From: Heliocidaris tuberculata
Lineage: Eukaryota; Echinodermata; Echinoidea; Camarodonta; Echinometridae
Assembly: GCA_025618425.1 (NCBI GenBank)
Contig: CM046846.1
Location: 31,117,409-31,181,408, forward strand
DNA: 64,000 nucleotides
Reading direction: 5' to 3'
This document shows, piece by piece, positions 36,410 to 50,288 of the stretch. The notes under the pieces were generated by a model. The model made no database searches and had not been told where the DNA came from. It saw nothing but the letters and a program-made list of their open reading frames with translations. Every line of letters starts with the position of its first letter. Within the stretch, counting starts at the first letter, position 1. A program made the position numbers and the translations under genes.

Positions 36410-37010
36410 AAAAAAGGTCTTCACCATTTTTGGGGTCTACTCTTATTCCAAAATTCTCTAGCAAGCAAAAAAAAAGAAAAAAGAAAAAAAAAAGGTTATC
36501 AACATTTTGGGGGTTAAAAACAAGCTTTTGTTTCATTTCTAAACGCCTAAACACTTCTAAATGTGGGTGTTTGAACACCTAAAGGGGTGTCTTTGAACAC
36601 CAAAAGGGGGATGTTTGAACACGAAAACATCCCCTTTTGAAAAAGGGGGGTGTTTAACACTAAAAACACCCCTTCGGTACGCCTATGGGTACAAACAAAC
36701 CTAAGAGACGGAACAAAGCGATCGATATTTAAGGGGAATATGTATTTTAGCCATTATGCATTATATTTTAAAGTAGTACTAATTTTCATGGATTGGCACG
36801 CAAAGGATCAAACCAATAAAATTTTTGAAAAATAAGTTAACCTTTCATTCGGTAATCGGGCCGAGCACAAATCTTTCGGTTTTCGGGGAGCTGATTAGCG
36901 ACCAAGCATTGAAAAAAAAGAAGTTTTGGTCCATTATGGATTGTATTTTTGATTCACTTTACCGTGTTCTTATCTCACTACACTGCCACCTGTTCAATAT
37001 CGAATCATCT

Positions 37011-37422
37011 TTAAAGGCCACCGCACACCTTACGATCCGATTTGTGAAATAAATCGCTATGGCATTAAATATTGACATCTTAACAAATAAAATCTACCCT
37101 ATTCAGGTTCAGAAAAGTAATATGAATACTAAACATAGGGTTTGGGTGAGCTGTCAGCTTTCTACAGGGAATAAGGGCAAAATCAGTTTCAAATCGTAGG
37201 CAGTCGTACGATTTTTGTGACGTCTCTACGACTCGGAGCCGATTTGGCCATTCCATCGACTAGAAAACTCGGCACAGGCCGTATTATCGATTTTACTATC
37301 TGTATGACTATTCGAACGCTCAATCTAAAATATTTTTCTTTTTTAAATGATTTGTCAAATGATATTACATTTTCTTCTGAAATCGGATCGCAGACCGATC
37401 GTAAGGTGTACGGTGGCCTTAA
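37011..37422. mobile_element. TTAA-flanked TIR element
   Basis: TTAAAGGCCACCGCACACCT on the left and AAGGTGTACGGTGGCCTTAA on the right are inverted, and both end in TTAA. The interior has no reading frame of note. Confidence 0.8.
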
Positions 37423-37589
37423 GTTGCTCTTACTTAATTGTCTTTCATTCATTGCTTATAACTGCTCCTCATTACAACTGTAGCTTAGTAACTCATACAA
37501 TTCTTCAAGGGGCCTTAGGTCTTCCAGTATACTCATCTCTACTTTTTATACCAAAAACTCATATTTTTTTCGGGTGATCGATCATTTAT

Positions 37590-37880
37590 GTGCTGGTCCA
37601 TTCCTATGGAATAAACTCCCACAAGACATTCGTAAATCGTAAGTTATCCTCTCTCTCTTTCTCTCTCAAAACATGGTTATTAATCAGACAAGGCTTTGCC
37701 TTTTTGTATTATTGTTATCTTCAACCCTTTTCTCATATTTTCTAATTTTCTCATATATTCCTTTCACTGCGCCATGAGCATCAACCCATGATGGATAGCG
37801 GCGCATTACAATATTGTTCATATTATTATTATCATTACCTTGGATTTGGGCGCTATATTAAAGAAAACTATAACCACGTT
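37590..37880 (+). mobile_element. 3' remnant of a non-LTR retrotransposon or SINE
   Basis: TCCTATGGAATAAACTCCCA encodes a WNKLP-like end typical of LINE reverse transcriptases. It is followed by GCGCCATGAGCATCAACCC, GCGGCGC and GGGCGCTATATTAAAG, the usual terminal repeat style. Confidence 0.5.
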
Positions 37881-38119
37881 AAGGGAAAACCAATAAATTA
37901 CACATCAACGAGACCTTCTGTCCTGCAAGTAAACAATACCTCCAGAGATATACATGTAAATATAGAGAATGGAAACGGAAGTCTGACACAAGGCATGCAG
38001 ATCAGTTTTTCAAAGTACGTCATAATATATATCCTTTCATAATTATAGGTCATCGCAGGAGCATTAATCAAGGTCTTAAAAAAGAGAAAAAAATGAATCA
38101 AAATAAGTTTCCGAATTAT

Positions 38120-38169
<50 letters not shown>

Positions 38170-40272
38170 ACTTTCTCCCTTTTTAGAATTCAGTTGAACA
38201 AAGAGACATGTCATGGATTTAAGACCGTCATAGTCTGTCATGCATCCATGATTTTAAAAAAATTCCCCGCCTACTAAGTAAAAGTATTATGTTCATATGG
38301 TAGGCTATTCTCGTCAGCCACTGCCAATGAATCCTAAAAAAAAATATTTTTAGGATCCAAGGGATGGTTACAGTTAGCCAAAAACATTCCTATATACCAT
38401 GCATTTTTTTTTTCGTTTTGGGCATGAGCCCCAAAACTAGTAATAGCTATGGAGCCCCCTCTGAGCACACCCCACCGAATACGCCACTGCCACTGGTAAT
38501 GTAGGGTCTTTCAGATTTCAGGTATGTCGGCACCCTATCATCATGATCATAGGCCTATCAATTACCGTGACCAAATTTGTGTTGCAACACACATCTACAA
38601 CTTCTGCATCCTGAGTTTTATTCAATAGGACCCTTTTTCCCTTGAGTACCTTGTAGATGGACGTGACCGTTTGCCGATTTACTGATTATGACAAATAGAC
38701 TATGATTATTCTGTAAATATGTTTTTTTTTAATCACAATAGAATGAGCGATAAATCAGCAGAATGATATTGCGCGGAACTTTGATCTTGTCGTGAATTCT
38801 ATATCAGATAGCACGACGCTGTCTCCTTAACAACGGGGTCACGTTTTTGATCCCGGTTCGCATGGTTCAATGAAAGAAAATATTGTAATTGTTCCTGCTT
38901 TTACACTGTCTGATGGTGATTGAGAAAGACTCACAGGAATCAGAGCAAGAGTAGGATCAACACCATCTCAAATCAACATCTAGGAGTTGGCTGGGTCATG
39001 TTGGTGGTTTTATTGGGCGGAGAAACGTCGGTGAAGCAATTACATCGATCGAGTCCGACCCTTAAAGCAACTTTATTAACTCGTTGGAGCAAAAATCGAT
39101 AGAAAACGTCCCATTCTTTTTGGGAGTCATTATGCAGACATAAATGGACTGTTTCGTTTTCGAATGAAATTGATTTTTCTGTATTTTTCTTTCATCATTC
39201 GGATTCCTATTGTTCCGTGTTTGAATGCTTGAAAAGCATTGTGTACGCAACAGGGTTTATAGGAGGTTGGAAGAGTGCTACCTGCTTGCATGTAAACTGA
39301 GTGTAAAGACAGAGAACAATACAAACAAGCATAGCAACCCGCTGGTAACTTTTATTTATAGATCTTTGATTGAAGGCATGTCAGGATTAATGTAAAAGAT
39401 AAATTGTCTGTTTCTTGTTTCATCACGGCTGCATCGAGTTTCAGGACTGGATTTTTATGGACATTAAACTGGTAAGCACTTTTAAACATTTAATATTACA
39501 CTGTGAACTTTAACTATATCAGTATGCTACTACAACAGAAAGTTATTTACAGAAGTACACTCATCGCCTCCTTGCTCGTCGGCTGAAATGATATTAATTT
39601 ATTTACCAAGTTTCTCTAAGAATAGTTATATATTACTCGTAAATCAGTACATGAACATGATGAAGGAAGTTTCTCTATCTCAGGTCCCATTTATTCAAAT
39701 ATGATATGACATCGTTTTAACTTTTTTAAATGCAAAATTGTTTTAAATTCACTGAATAATAAATGTATCTGTATTTCCTTGTTAATATAATACTATATTC
39801 TTTTTATATCCAGAAGTGATTGCATTTAGTTTTCCATGTTAGAGATAGAGTTTCCTCTCGAAAATCGTTAGGGGATCTCTCGCATGTAGGCCTATAAGAA
39901 TTAAAATGACGTAAAATCGCAATACAAGCAATATTAAAAAATGTATATTTTTCCAACAAGGTTGACACATAATGTAATGTAAAGGAAATCTATTTTGTAT
40001 TCACGCTATGTTATATTGCAAAATGTTCGATATTTTTATAAATAGCTATAACTCATTTGGAATGGAAAATGCTCTATATAGAAGAGTAGCTGTTTATATT
40101 GAACACAAGTTGCAAGTTGGAAAAAATGCCGTGTATATTTATAACAATAGAGTTTATATACATTTACCAATATTTTTCATAGGCAAATCTCATTTATGAC
40201 CCTTCACAGCGCTGCTACTATGTAAAAACGGTGATTAAGGGTTGAACGAGTCCGGTTCCAAAATTCTCGACG

Positions 40273-41504
40273 ATGAATTCCCTGACGGTACGGTCACCAG
40301 TGCCCCTTCAGCTACCTCAGATCGACGAGCGCCCCCGCACACGGACCTCGAGGAGTAGGGGAGGGCGGCTACCCATCCCAGAGGTCGATTCAGGGGCGTA
40401 TCGGGCACATTTTAGGAGATGGTGGGAGGATGAAGGGCGTGCAAAACTGAATGAGAGTAAGTGACGTAATTGCTTTTGAAAAAGAAATTGTTAGAGTCTC
40501 ATAATTTGGTTTAGAATTTTCCATTGCTGTGATAAAATGTCATACGGCTATATTGTTTTTCCCGGTATACTTTAAAATGAAATTTGCATAATGAGTAAGA
40601 CCCTATATGGCTCATTTTTGAGGATGTTGAAGGTTTTGACAGTGGGAAATGATAATGATACAATTAGCAAAAAGTTAACAGTGATGGTGTACAAGAATTC
40701 AACTTTCTCTGCTCTCTACCCGAAGCGATGATGAGGCCCTCAGTCCCTCAATCATAATCAATTCTGAATGATATAGAATTGCTTTAATAGTTCTTGTACA
40801 ATTTAATGAAATACACTTCAATAAGCTGAAATATTTCTTGTTCAATTTCTCGTCTTCAGTTAATTAATGAAATACACTACAATAAGCGTATAACAACACT
40901 ACAATATTGTTTTTAGAGATAGATAATTTTTTCCAATGAACAAATTAAAAATATAATTGAAAAATATATTTTCAATTGTAATTGATGTAATAATTCAATG
41001 ATCAGATTTCAATTTCTTTTGTATCGTTTTTTTTTTTTTTTTTGTTGTTGTTTGTGTCTATCAGAGGAAGATGCGATGGTTGCTATTGGTAACAGAATCA
41101 CAGAGGTACATGATATGCTGACACCTAGAAACACGAGAGAGATCACTATGAATCGCTTACAGACTCCACTTAGAAATAAAGTCAGGGTAAGGATATTAAT
41201 AGTTTAAAGAGAGGAATGGTTTAGCAAATAATTTCCACTTATATTCAGTTACTCGCGGAAATATATATATCTCAGATGGTTTTTCAATTGATATAATTAA
41301 GACTTTTTCTTCTTGAGTGGTTATCTCTTGTCAAAAGAAAAAAAACTTCCATAAGAAAGCAAGAGGGATGAGAGAGTGATATATATATATATATATAAAA
41401 AGAGAAAGCAAAGCTGTGGGGTGGAGGAAGGACTATTATAATGTCAATCATAGAAATATAAAGAAAATGGAAGAGAGAGAGAACAAGGAGAGAGATTAAG
41501 AGAT

Positions 41505-41539
<35 letters not shown>

Positions 41540-41582
41540 CAGACAGACAGAGACAGACATATACAAACAGACCAAGATGGCA

Positions 41583-41651
<69 letters not shown>

Positions 41652-42064
41652 CATTAAGTAATCATACTTGCATCTACTGTTTACGTTTGCAGGATTACAT
41701 GAAAAATAATAATCGTAGGCATAATAATATGTTACGAGGGCTGATTGTGTATATATTTTTATCTTCTATCAGGAGCTATCTCTCATGACTCCGGGTACAT
41801 TCAGGCGGACAAGAAAACAAACCATAGAGAAAAAGGTAAGCATCAGTTATTCATAGATCGTAGATATATAGACGGGTTTCATTTTCTTGTGGTTGCCCAT
41901 CCCTGAAAATAACACACGTTAATTCATCACAGAGGGCATGTTTTTATCTGAAATTAATTACCACTCTTCACATTTCAGTGATTCTTTCGGCGATCAGATT
42001 TATCGCTGAAAGATTTTATGGCACATCATCATTATGTAAGCCTTTCTATATACTTTACAGAGAA

Positions 42065-42137
<73 letters not shown>

Positions 42138-45100
42138 TAGCTGCAATATTGTAATGTAAACAAGGATGTCAATAATTGAAAATTATTTTCCATTTTAGGC
42201 TTTTGCCTAAGCTGGTTCAGGCTCTGTCACCTTCTAGCTGTTTCAGATTTATGTAGGTTTCGTTTCAAACAAGTCATGTTAATTGGAGCTCCAAAATGTT
42301 GTTTTTATGCTAATTTGGTAATACTGCCTTGCCCGTGTTTAATGTGACATTTTAATTAAAATCAACCTGCTCAAGAGCTAAATACATTTTATTCTCCTTC
42401 TCTTCTAGTTTGACGCCGTTCATCATTTCTTCAATGCAATAAAGTCAGTACTAATTGTTGTTACCATCTATCGACGAAGGAGAAGGTAAGCTTGGTGAAT
42501 AAACTTGCTAAATCAAATGATAGTAAGGCGGGGGGGGGGGGGGATGGTAAAAATATGTGATTTGATTACAATGACACTGGTATCAAGACAACTACAAAAG
42601 ACAACCACCCCAAAGACATTTATCCCCTGGACAAATATCCCCTTATACCCAAATTACAATAGGACAACTCCGAGTGTAAGTTCTCCGGGAGCAGTTGTCT
42701 GGGGTAGTTGTCCTAGTATGATGGGGGTTGTATGTCCTGATACTGAACAAAAATAATGCTGTCAAGTTTGCCGCTGGATTTCATTAAAAAATATGCATCA
42801 AAATAATGGAACTAAGCAACCTGGATTTTGCCATTTATAATATTTTCCAACATCGGTTTGAAAAGATTCTTGAAACATTGCATGCCAAAGTTGTGCTGTT
42901 TGAAATAGTCTGTCCGGAAACCCAACCTGTCCCGACACACATTGTGTGGGTATAACGCAAATTTCAGTCAGTACAAACTAATCATATGCATCAAGATTGT
43001 ACTGAATTTGGTTGATATTGTAAGCTCCAAACTGTTCTTGCATCACCATTCATAATTAAATGAATTTCCTTCGAAAATGTGTATTTTCAAAGAAAATACA
43101 TGTGCAAAGTTTTCTGAATCAAAACAAAATTAAATCATACCCTATCATATAAAAATAAGCACCGTTTCTCCAAACCGTGATTAAGAACTGGAGATTGATC
43201 ATGTTCTCATCGATACTCCATTTATTGTTTCCATCAGGTACGTCCAAACTGGTCCACTTAGAGGACCCCTCGACTCTGAGATACGATGTGAAGATTACAA
43301 CCATTCCTGGTTTTCTACACAGGATAAGGAGACTGTAGATACAACACCTCAGAAGACAGTGGTAAGCTTTGGCAGAGTTGAATGGTGATGGTGGTGATGA
43401 TCAGTGGCGGATCTACATAGGGGGAAAACTGGCCCATGCCCCCCCCCCCCCCTTTTGAAACCCAACTGGCATACCTTAAGTACACAATTAAAAAAAGACC
43501 CTTTTATTGTGTACTTTTACGGCACTGTGCCCCCTCTTTTACAAAATCCTGGATCCGCCCCCGTGATGATGATGATGATGGTGGTGGTGGTGGCGGTGGT
43601 GGTGGTTGTGCATGGTGGTGGTGATGATGATGATTATGATGATGATGATGATGATGATGATGATGGCGATGTTGTTTGATGAAGATGGTAATGAGGATGA
43701 TAATGGTGATGATGATGATGATGATGTTGTTGGTGGTGACTATTATGGTGATGATGGTGGTGATGCTGATGATGTTGAGGATGATGTTGGCTGTGATGAT
43801 GATGGTGGTGGTGTTGTTGTTTTTGATAGTGGTGGTGATATATAAATATCTATATATATATAGCCACTGCACCATGCAGGATTTCAAACTTTCTGAACAA
43901 AATATTTTTTAAAGGAGCTGGCGGCGGAGGGGGGGGGGGGGGGGTTAACCCCTTCCACTTGATGCCGCCACTGGGCTGTAGTGACAATGATAATATATTT
44001 AGTGGTTAATGATGAGTATGATGGTAGTGGTGGTGACGATGTTGGTAATGAATATAAATGATGATGATGATGATGATTATGATGACGATGATCATGATTA
44101 CGATTCTTCTTTTCCATCATCATCTCCTTCTTCTTCTTCTTCTTCTTCTTCTTCTTCTTCTTGTTCTTCTTGTTCTTCTTGTTCTTGTTCTTGTTCTTGT
44201 TCTTGTTCTTGTTCTTCTTGTTCTTCTTGTTATTCTTGTTCTTCTTGTTCTTCTTCTTGTTCTTCTTCTTCTCCTCCTCCTCCTCATCCTACTCCTCCTC
44301 CTCCTTTCTTGTTGTGATGATGATGATTATGATTCTTCTTTATCATCATTTCCTTCTTCTTCTCCTCTTCCTCTTTATCCTCCTTTTTTTTTTTTGGGGG
44401 GGGGTTGTTGATGATGATGATGTTGATGATGATTATTCAGTTTGATATGGTTTATAATGAGACAATCTCATTTTTTTTTCATAGATCGGATACGAATACC
44501 AGTGCGATTTAAGAATGCAACCAAAACATAGGACACAGGAACAGCTCGAAAGGGTAAGAATATCATTTCATTATTGACCACATGTTCATTTATTCGCCCC
44601 AATTTTGCACATCATGGCTTTGAAGGGGGGGGGGGGGGGTGAGGAAGATAGAGGGGAGGAAGAGAGAGAGAGAGAGAGAGAGGGTTGGGGAGATATACTG
44701 ATACAGGTGTATTTAATGAGGGAGGGATATATTACAAAAAATATGAAAAATATATAAAACACTAGGAAGAGTAAAATTGCCATTAAAAGCTAATGACCTT
44801 ACCTTTATCCACTATCTAATTTTCAGATCGCTTTGAAGATCCGAACAATCAAAACATTCCAAATGTTTCCAACGAAAATCGAGGAGGAGCTTTGTCGTAG
44901 GATATCTTATGGATGTTACGACGATGGTCGGGTAATAGCATATCAGGGTAGCACTCCACGTCGCTTCTATTACGTCATCTCAGGGCAAAGTAAGATTAGT
45001 TATAACATATTTAAGTTATAATATTACACAAATTATTACGAAGAATTCGGTATTGTATTTTGTATGCATCACTGGGATAATTCTTTTTACGATCAAAGTT

Positions 45101-47213
45101 GATGTACTTAATTTCCTGTAATTTTCTTTGCATTATAACAATCATCCGCACCAGCTTTCTCGTTTCCATATTAAGTAAATTCTGCTTTCATCCAGTCATT
45201 TCCCTTTTTCACATTTTACAAATTGTTGATACCGGGCCCCTTGGTTGAGCAGTTATCTAGATGAAAGGGCCAACCTGTTAAAATAAAACGAAAAGTAGAT
45301 TTTTCAAAAATATACACATAATATGCACCAGGTATCAGGAGTATAATTCAAAAGTATGATGTTAAAATACACGGAAGAAGGAGTAAGATCCCATAAAGCA
45401 AGGAGCTTGTATTGGATACGCCTGGAAGATTGATATAAAATTGTCATACAAGCAAATGTACGGTATATCAACTTATACGGGGACGACATCCCCGAAGAAA
45501 TATCTATTCGTTTCGCAGTGTATAATATTTTATCATTTGATAACTGACATTCTGAACAAAATCAGAAAATAAGTTATTAATATTTCATCACTTTTGTTTA
45601 CTTGTTTGCTCCTGACTAGTTGGGTTACTACGTACATACAAGCTACAGAGCGGTGAAGTAACTAAACCAGTAGGAATACATAAGAGTGGATACAGCACAC
45701 CGGTAAGATTTCACAAAATATATCATTATCTTTTATTTGGACATGCTACTATTTTTGATAAAATTTGCGGATTTCTTTTTTCAAATTCTTTAGATCATAT
45801 TCTGAACTCGTTAACTTAATCTCCAGTCTAAGTTTAACCAGAATGAATTTAAATAAAACTGACTAAAACGGCAAGTCCAGTCCAATTTTTTTTGGTCCAA
45901 ATTCAAACCACACTAGACTGGAGTTTAAGTTAACCGGAGTTTAGAATGTGATTTTCTAAAACTCTGGATTAAAGGGCAGGTTTAGACTGGGTTTAAACCG
46001 CACTTAGACCGTGGTTTTAAGTTAAACTAGAGTTTAGAATAGAGTGTGGCCTTTGTGTATCCACATAAGAAAAAAAAAGTTGCGAGCTTTTATTGTCAAT
46101 CATGGATATTTACATGAAGAGTATATTTTTCTAAACAGGATTTCACACATATTTTGTAAATTCAGCAGTCATATCAGAAGCAAATACATTTCACTGGAGG
46201 AAGCAAAATATCATGATTTAATGATTTAAAACGCTTGAAGGAGCCTGCATTTAAAGAAAATATTAAAGCGCTTGAGCAAAAAATACGTAACCAGACTGAT
46301 ATGGGCTTTTCTAATGCTTACTCATCTAAAATAAGAACACTTAGATAAAGTGATAAACAATAACTAAACGAAAATCCCACAGTGCATATGGTGAGATGAG
46401 GGTGTGCGCATATTAATATGAGGTGTAAACAAATAATATAAATTAAAATTTGAAAAGTAAACGTTTTGATTAATGAACGAGGATATAGAGAAATTCAATT
46501 CTGACACCCAGACATCCCTACATCAAAGCCAGAGGCATCGTTATATGGGAGATGTGGGGTGTGGTATCCCTCCCCCATTTCAATTTTTTTTTTCAATCTT
46601 GAATTTCTAAGAGCCTAGTCGGCCAAATCCCAAAGGTTTATAACCCTTTTGAAATTGCTTGATAGGAATTTCCGGACAAATTTTCAACAAATTTTATACG
46701 ACAACCCCCCCCCCCCCCTCCCCCCGGTCCCTAATTTAACATTGTGTAATAATACTCCCGATGAGGGAAATTGATACAGCAATGAAGAGAGGAGGAAGGA
46801 GAAAGGTTGGTTAAGGAGGGATGTTAATACAAAGCCGGACGAATATTAATATTCATGCATTAGTCTCACATAACCAGCTGCCTCACTTGTAATAGTTGAC
46901 TGAACATGCTTTATCTTTTTTTATCAGCGAGAAGACCTTGAGAGACGTCTTCCCCTAACCTCTCACATGGTGTGCAAGGGCAACGTCGAAGTCTTGATTC
47001 TAGAAATTGAGGTAAATCTTGATATTGAGTAAAGAATCCGTGTATATGCCAATCAATTTGCAAAGATCTAAAAGGAGATGATGGATGAACTGACATGCAA
47101 CAACACTAAGATTAGGTCCCTCTTCAAGTAGTTGCTGTTGTCTGATTATTGCAATCTATTCTTTTTAGGTGAAATATTAAGAGAGAGAAAGGGAGAGAGA
47201 GAGAGAGAAAGGG

Positions 47214-47272
<59 letters not shown>

Positions 47273-49847
47273 AGAGAGAGAGAGAGCGAGCGAGGAGAGG
47301 TAGGACAGAGGCTGCGGACCGTCGGGCTCGGACACTGAAAGTAAGGGGGGGGGGGCTATTGTTTGGCGGACAAAAGGTTCCCCCACTTCCATTGTCCGAG
47401 CCCGACACAGGATAGAAAAATCTGATGAAACAGAAAAAAACGAATACATTGAACTTTTCTTGTCAGAGAGTTATGGAGAGTCTATGATCAAAAATACAGA
47501 CCTTTCACAGACCTATCAACAAATCATTGCTTTTTCAGAAGAGAGTTTCACTTGTATTTTTTTCGCCTTTAAATGTGTGTATTAATTTTTCATTTATTCA
47601 TGCATTTTTGATTGCAGGACTTTCTGTATCTAATCGATCCCCCGGACGACCCTCCGCTTGACTTTTTAAGGTAAGGATGAACGACTCGCCATGAAAATGT
47701 TCACAAGTCCCAATATATTTCGAAGTCACAGTGACAATATAAGGCTTTTAGCAATCTTACCATTTGAAAACAACAATTCACAGGTGAAACAGCGCATTGA
47801 CCTTCTGGGGGTCCTATAACCTGGAGGGTTCATAAACTTCATTGTCACATTTGTGGTCAATAATTTACTAGCTGCCAATTAGAGCGGGAACAAACTAACG
47901 AACAAAATGTCATGTAGTAACTCAAGTTAATTATGGCTCACACAATGTCCGAGTCAGACCGAGGTTATGATCTCAATAGGCCTACCACTCGCCCACTTTT
48001 ACACAGGAACTTCGCTAGCGGAGGGGGGGGGGGGGGGGGGGGGGGGGGTGGAGTGGGATGTGACACCCGATTAAAAATTCTGTCGTCATATTTCGTAATG
48101 TTGTAGTGTTGTCTGCAAATAGCTAAAATTACCTTCTTTCGCTTCAGAATTTTTTTTTTTAACCTCTCCCCAAATTCTAAAATCTTTCGACTGAACTATT
48201 AATAAATGTTACAAAATTTAATATTCATTTTAGGGAGGAAGTAGATGTTTCGAAAAATGACCCCTTTTCGCTTAAGGTAATGTTTTTAACCTCTCGCCAA
48301 ATTTTTAAGATCTGTCGACCGAAGTATTAATAAATCTCACCAAGATTTTTAATCTTCATTTTCAGGGATCAGTCGATGTTTCGAGACTTTCCAGTCGATG
48401 AGTTTCGCCATCATCCAGACTCAATTCGATCGCAGTACTACCCGTAAGTCAGAGATAATTGGGCGGAAATCAACACCCGAAAATCTGATGACTTTTTTTG
48501 CTTGCCATATTTAGAATTGGACCCCTTTTTAATTTTCGTCTGCTTGGAGCTAGAAAGGCGTTAACTCATATACTTTAACTCAGGGTTAATGTCCTTCTGG
48601 CTCCAAACAGACGTTTTGTACTCGAAAACGTATTTTTTGCTTTTTTTGTGACTTTTTGTGAAAAGGACCTCCCTCCGTCCTTTACAAGGGATCCGTCCCT
48701 AATTCTCTTAAATGATATTGTATACCATGTATGATATGTACAAAATATGTACAAATCAATCCAACATGTCAGGTCGTTGACGAAGCGCACTACAATGTAT
48801 ACTGTACTATCACAGATTAGCTTCAAGGTGCGAGAAAAAATAAAATGCCTTTGTAAATATTTTTTGTAAACTGACCCTTTCAGCCTGTGCTGCTGGTCAG
48901 TCTGAAAACACCAATAAATAAACAAATAAAATGATAAATGTATACTATATACTCTGTAAATAAAGATGACCTTTGACCTTTTCTTTTGACTTTAGACCAA
49001 ACAAGGTGATTTGTGAGGACGCTAATCATACCAAGTGGTTGTATCTCGTTATGTCGGTGAGTTTCAAAAAAATATTGTTCTCTATCTCTCCTCCTTTCAG
49101 TCTATCCCTTCTTCTGATTCTCTTTTCTCATTGTCTCTCTCTTTTCGCTCACTTTATTCTCCTTCGTTTTCGCCCGCGCCCGTCCCCGCCCGCCCCGCCC
49201 TCGGCTTTCCTATTCACTTTCTTCATTCCCCTGTGTTTTGTATTCTACTTCTTTTTTTTCTTCTTTGACTCTTTCTCTTGTTTCTCCCTTTCCCTTTCAA
49301 CCTTTCTATGTATCCCCCTGCTATCCTAAGATTGTTTTAGATGAAAATAAATGCATTAACGCCTAAACGAAAAAAAAATCAACAATAACCTGGCTCCCCT
49401 GCCCCAAAAAAACTATTATGGATCCTAAAAACAAAACGAGCCCTATAGAAGACGCTATTTCAGCAGATGAAATGATGCATTTTGTCTGTAAAATTCAACC
49501 ACTCTGATGAGAGGATTTCGGGGTATTTTCCTTTGAGATGAATTGAAGAAATTGATATGACAAGAATGCGATTGTTTGCTGTGCTTTTTTTCAGGGAGAA
49601 TGTTGTTATCTACGCAAGCAGAATATACCCAACACCGGGAACCTCAGCACACAACCTCTGATAGGAGGGGGTCCCTTAGGGGAGAACAGACGACAAAGAA
49701 GACCCTCCCATGCAAACGGTAATTTGAAAAAAATATATATCTATATGTTTAAGTGAATCAATAGAAAACAATCACAAGCGATTAAATGATGGGAAATAGA
49801 AAGAAAAATAATAAATAAAAATTGAAAATGGCAGTCAGATTAAAAAA

Positions 49848-49903
<56 letters not shown>

Positions 49904-50230
49904 AAGTAAAATAATTAGTCCTGCGTCGGTTGATGAAAAATAACAAAAGTTCACAATAAATGAAAACAACCGTAGAGATGATAAAAGAAGTCAAATTTTC
50001 GGCCATAGGCCTTCATCAGGATATATATATATATAAACAGAATGTTTTAGGCAGCAATAGAACATATAAGGAGCCACCATGGAAACCAGCAAACGGTAAT
50101 TTTGATGATGAATGCATCAATTGGGTAAGAGTTCAATGCTGCCATCTTCAAAATAATGCAGTTGTCAAAAAAATGTGTACGTGGAAGGAAAATGTATGAG
50201 AGATGCATGTGTGAGAAAGGATGGAGAGGA

Positions 50231-50288
<58 letters not shown>

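Larger units (their letters stand above)
36132..40272. other. RPL31-CNBD2-like intergenic
   Basis: It contains poly(A) runs (36230-36250, 36378-36405), the TIR element 37011-37422, a retrotransposon 3' remnant and a (CT)n tract at about 38127-38166. A donor-like CTGGTAAGC near 39470 could end a 5'UTR exon of the next gene, but this is unproven. Confidence 0.45.

Noticed and set aside
43504..44445. Histidine-, serine-, leucine- and methionine-rich reading frames
   Set aside because: They are products of trinucleotide repeats inside an intron of the CNBD2-like gene.
45830..46040. Repeated AGACTGGAGTTTAA-like words, perhaps an element
   Set aside because: The words are inverted and degenerate, without clear ends, so I could not define an element.
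50041..50110. Possible extra CNBD2-like exon ending in CAAACGGTAATT
   Set aside because: It echoes the donor of the exon at 49718, but it has a stop in the needed frame and adjoins TA repeats. The flanking exons already join in phase.
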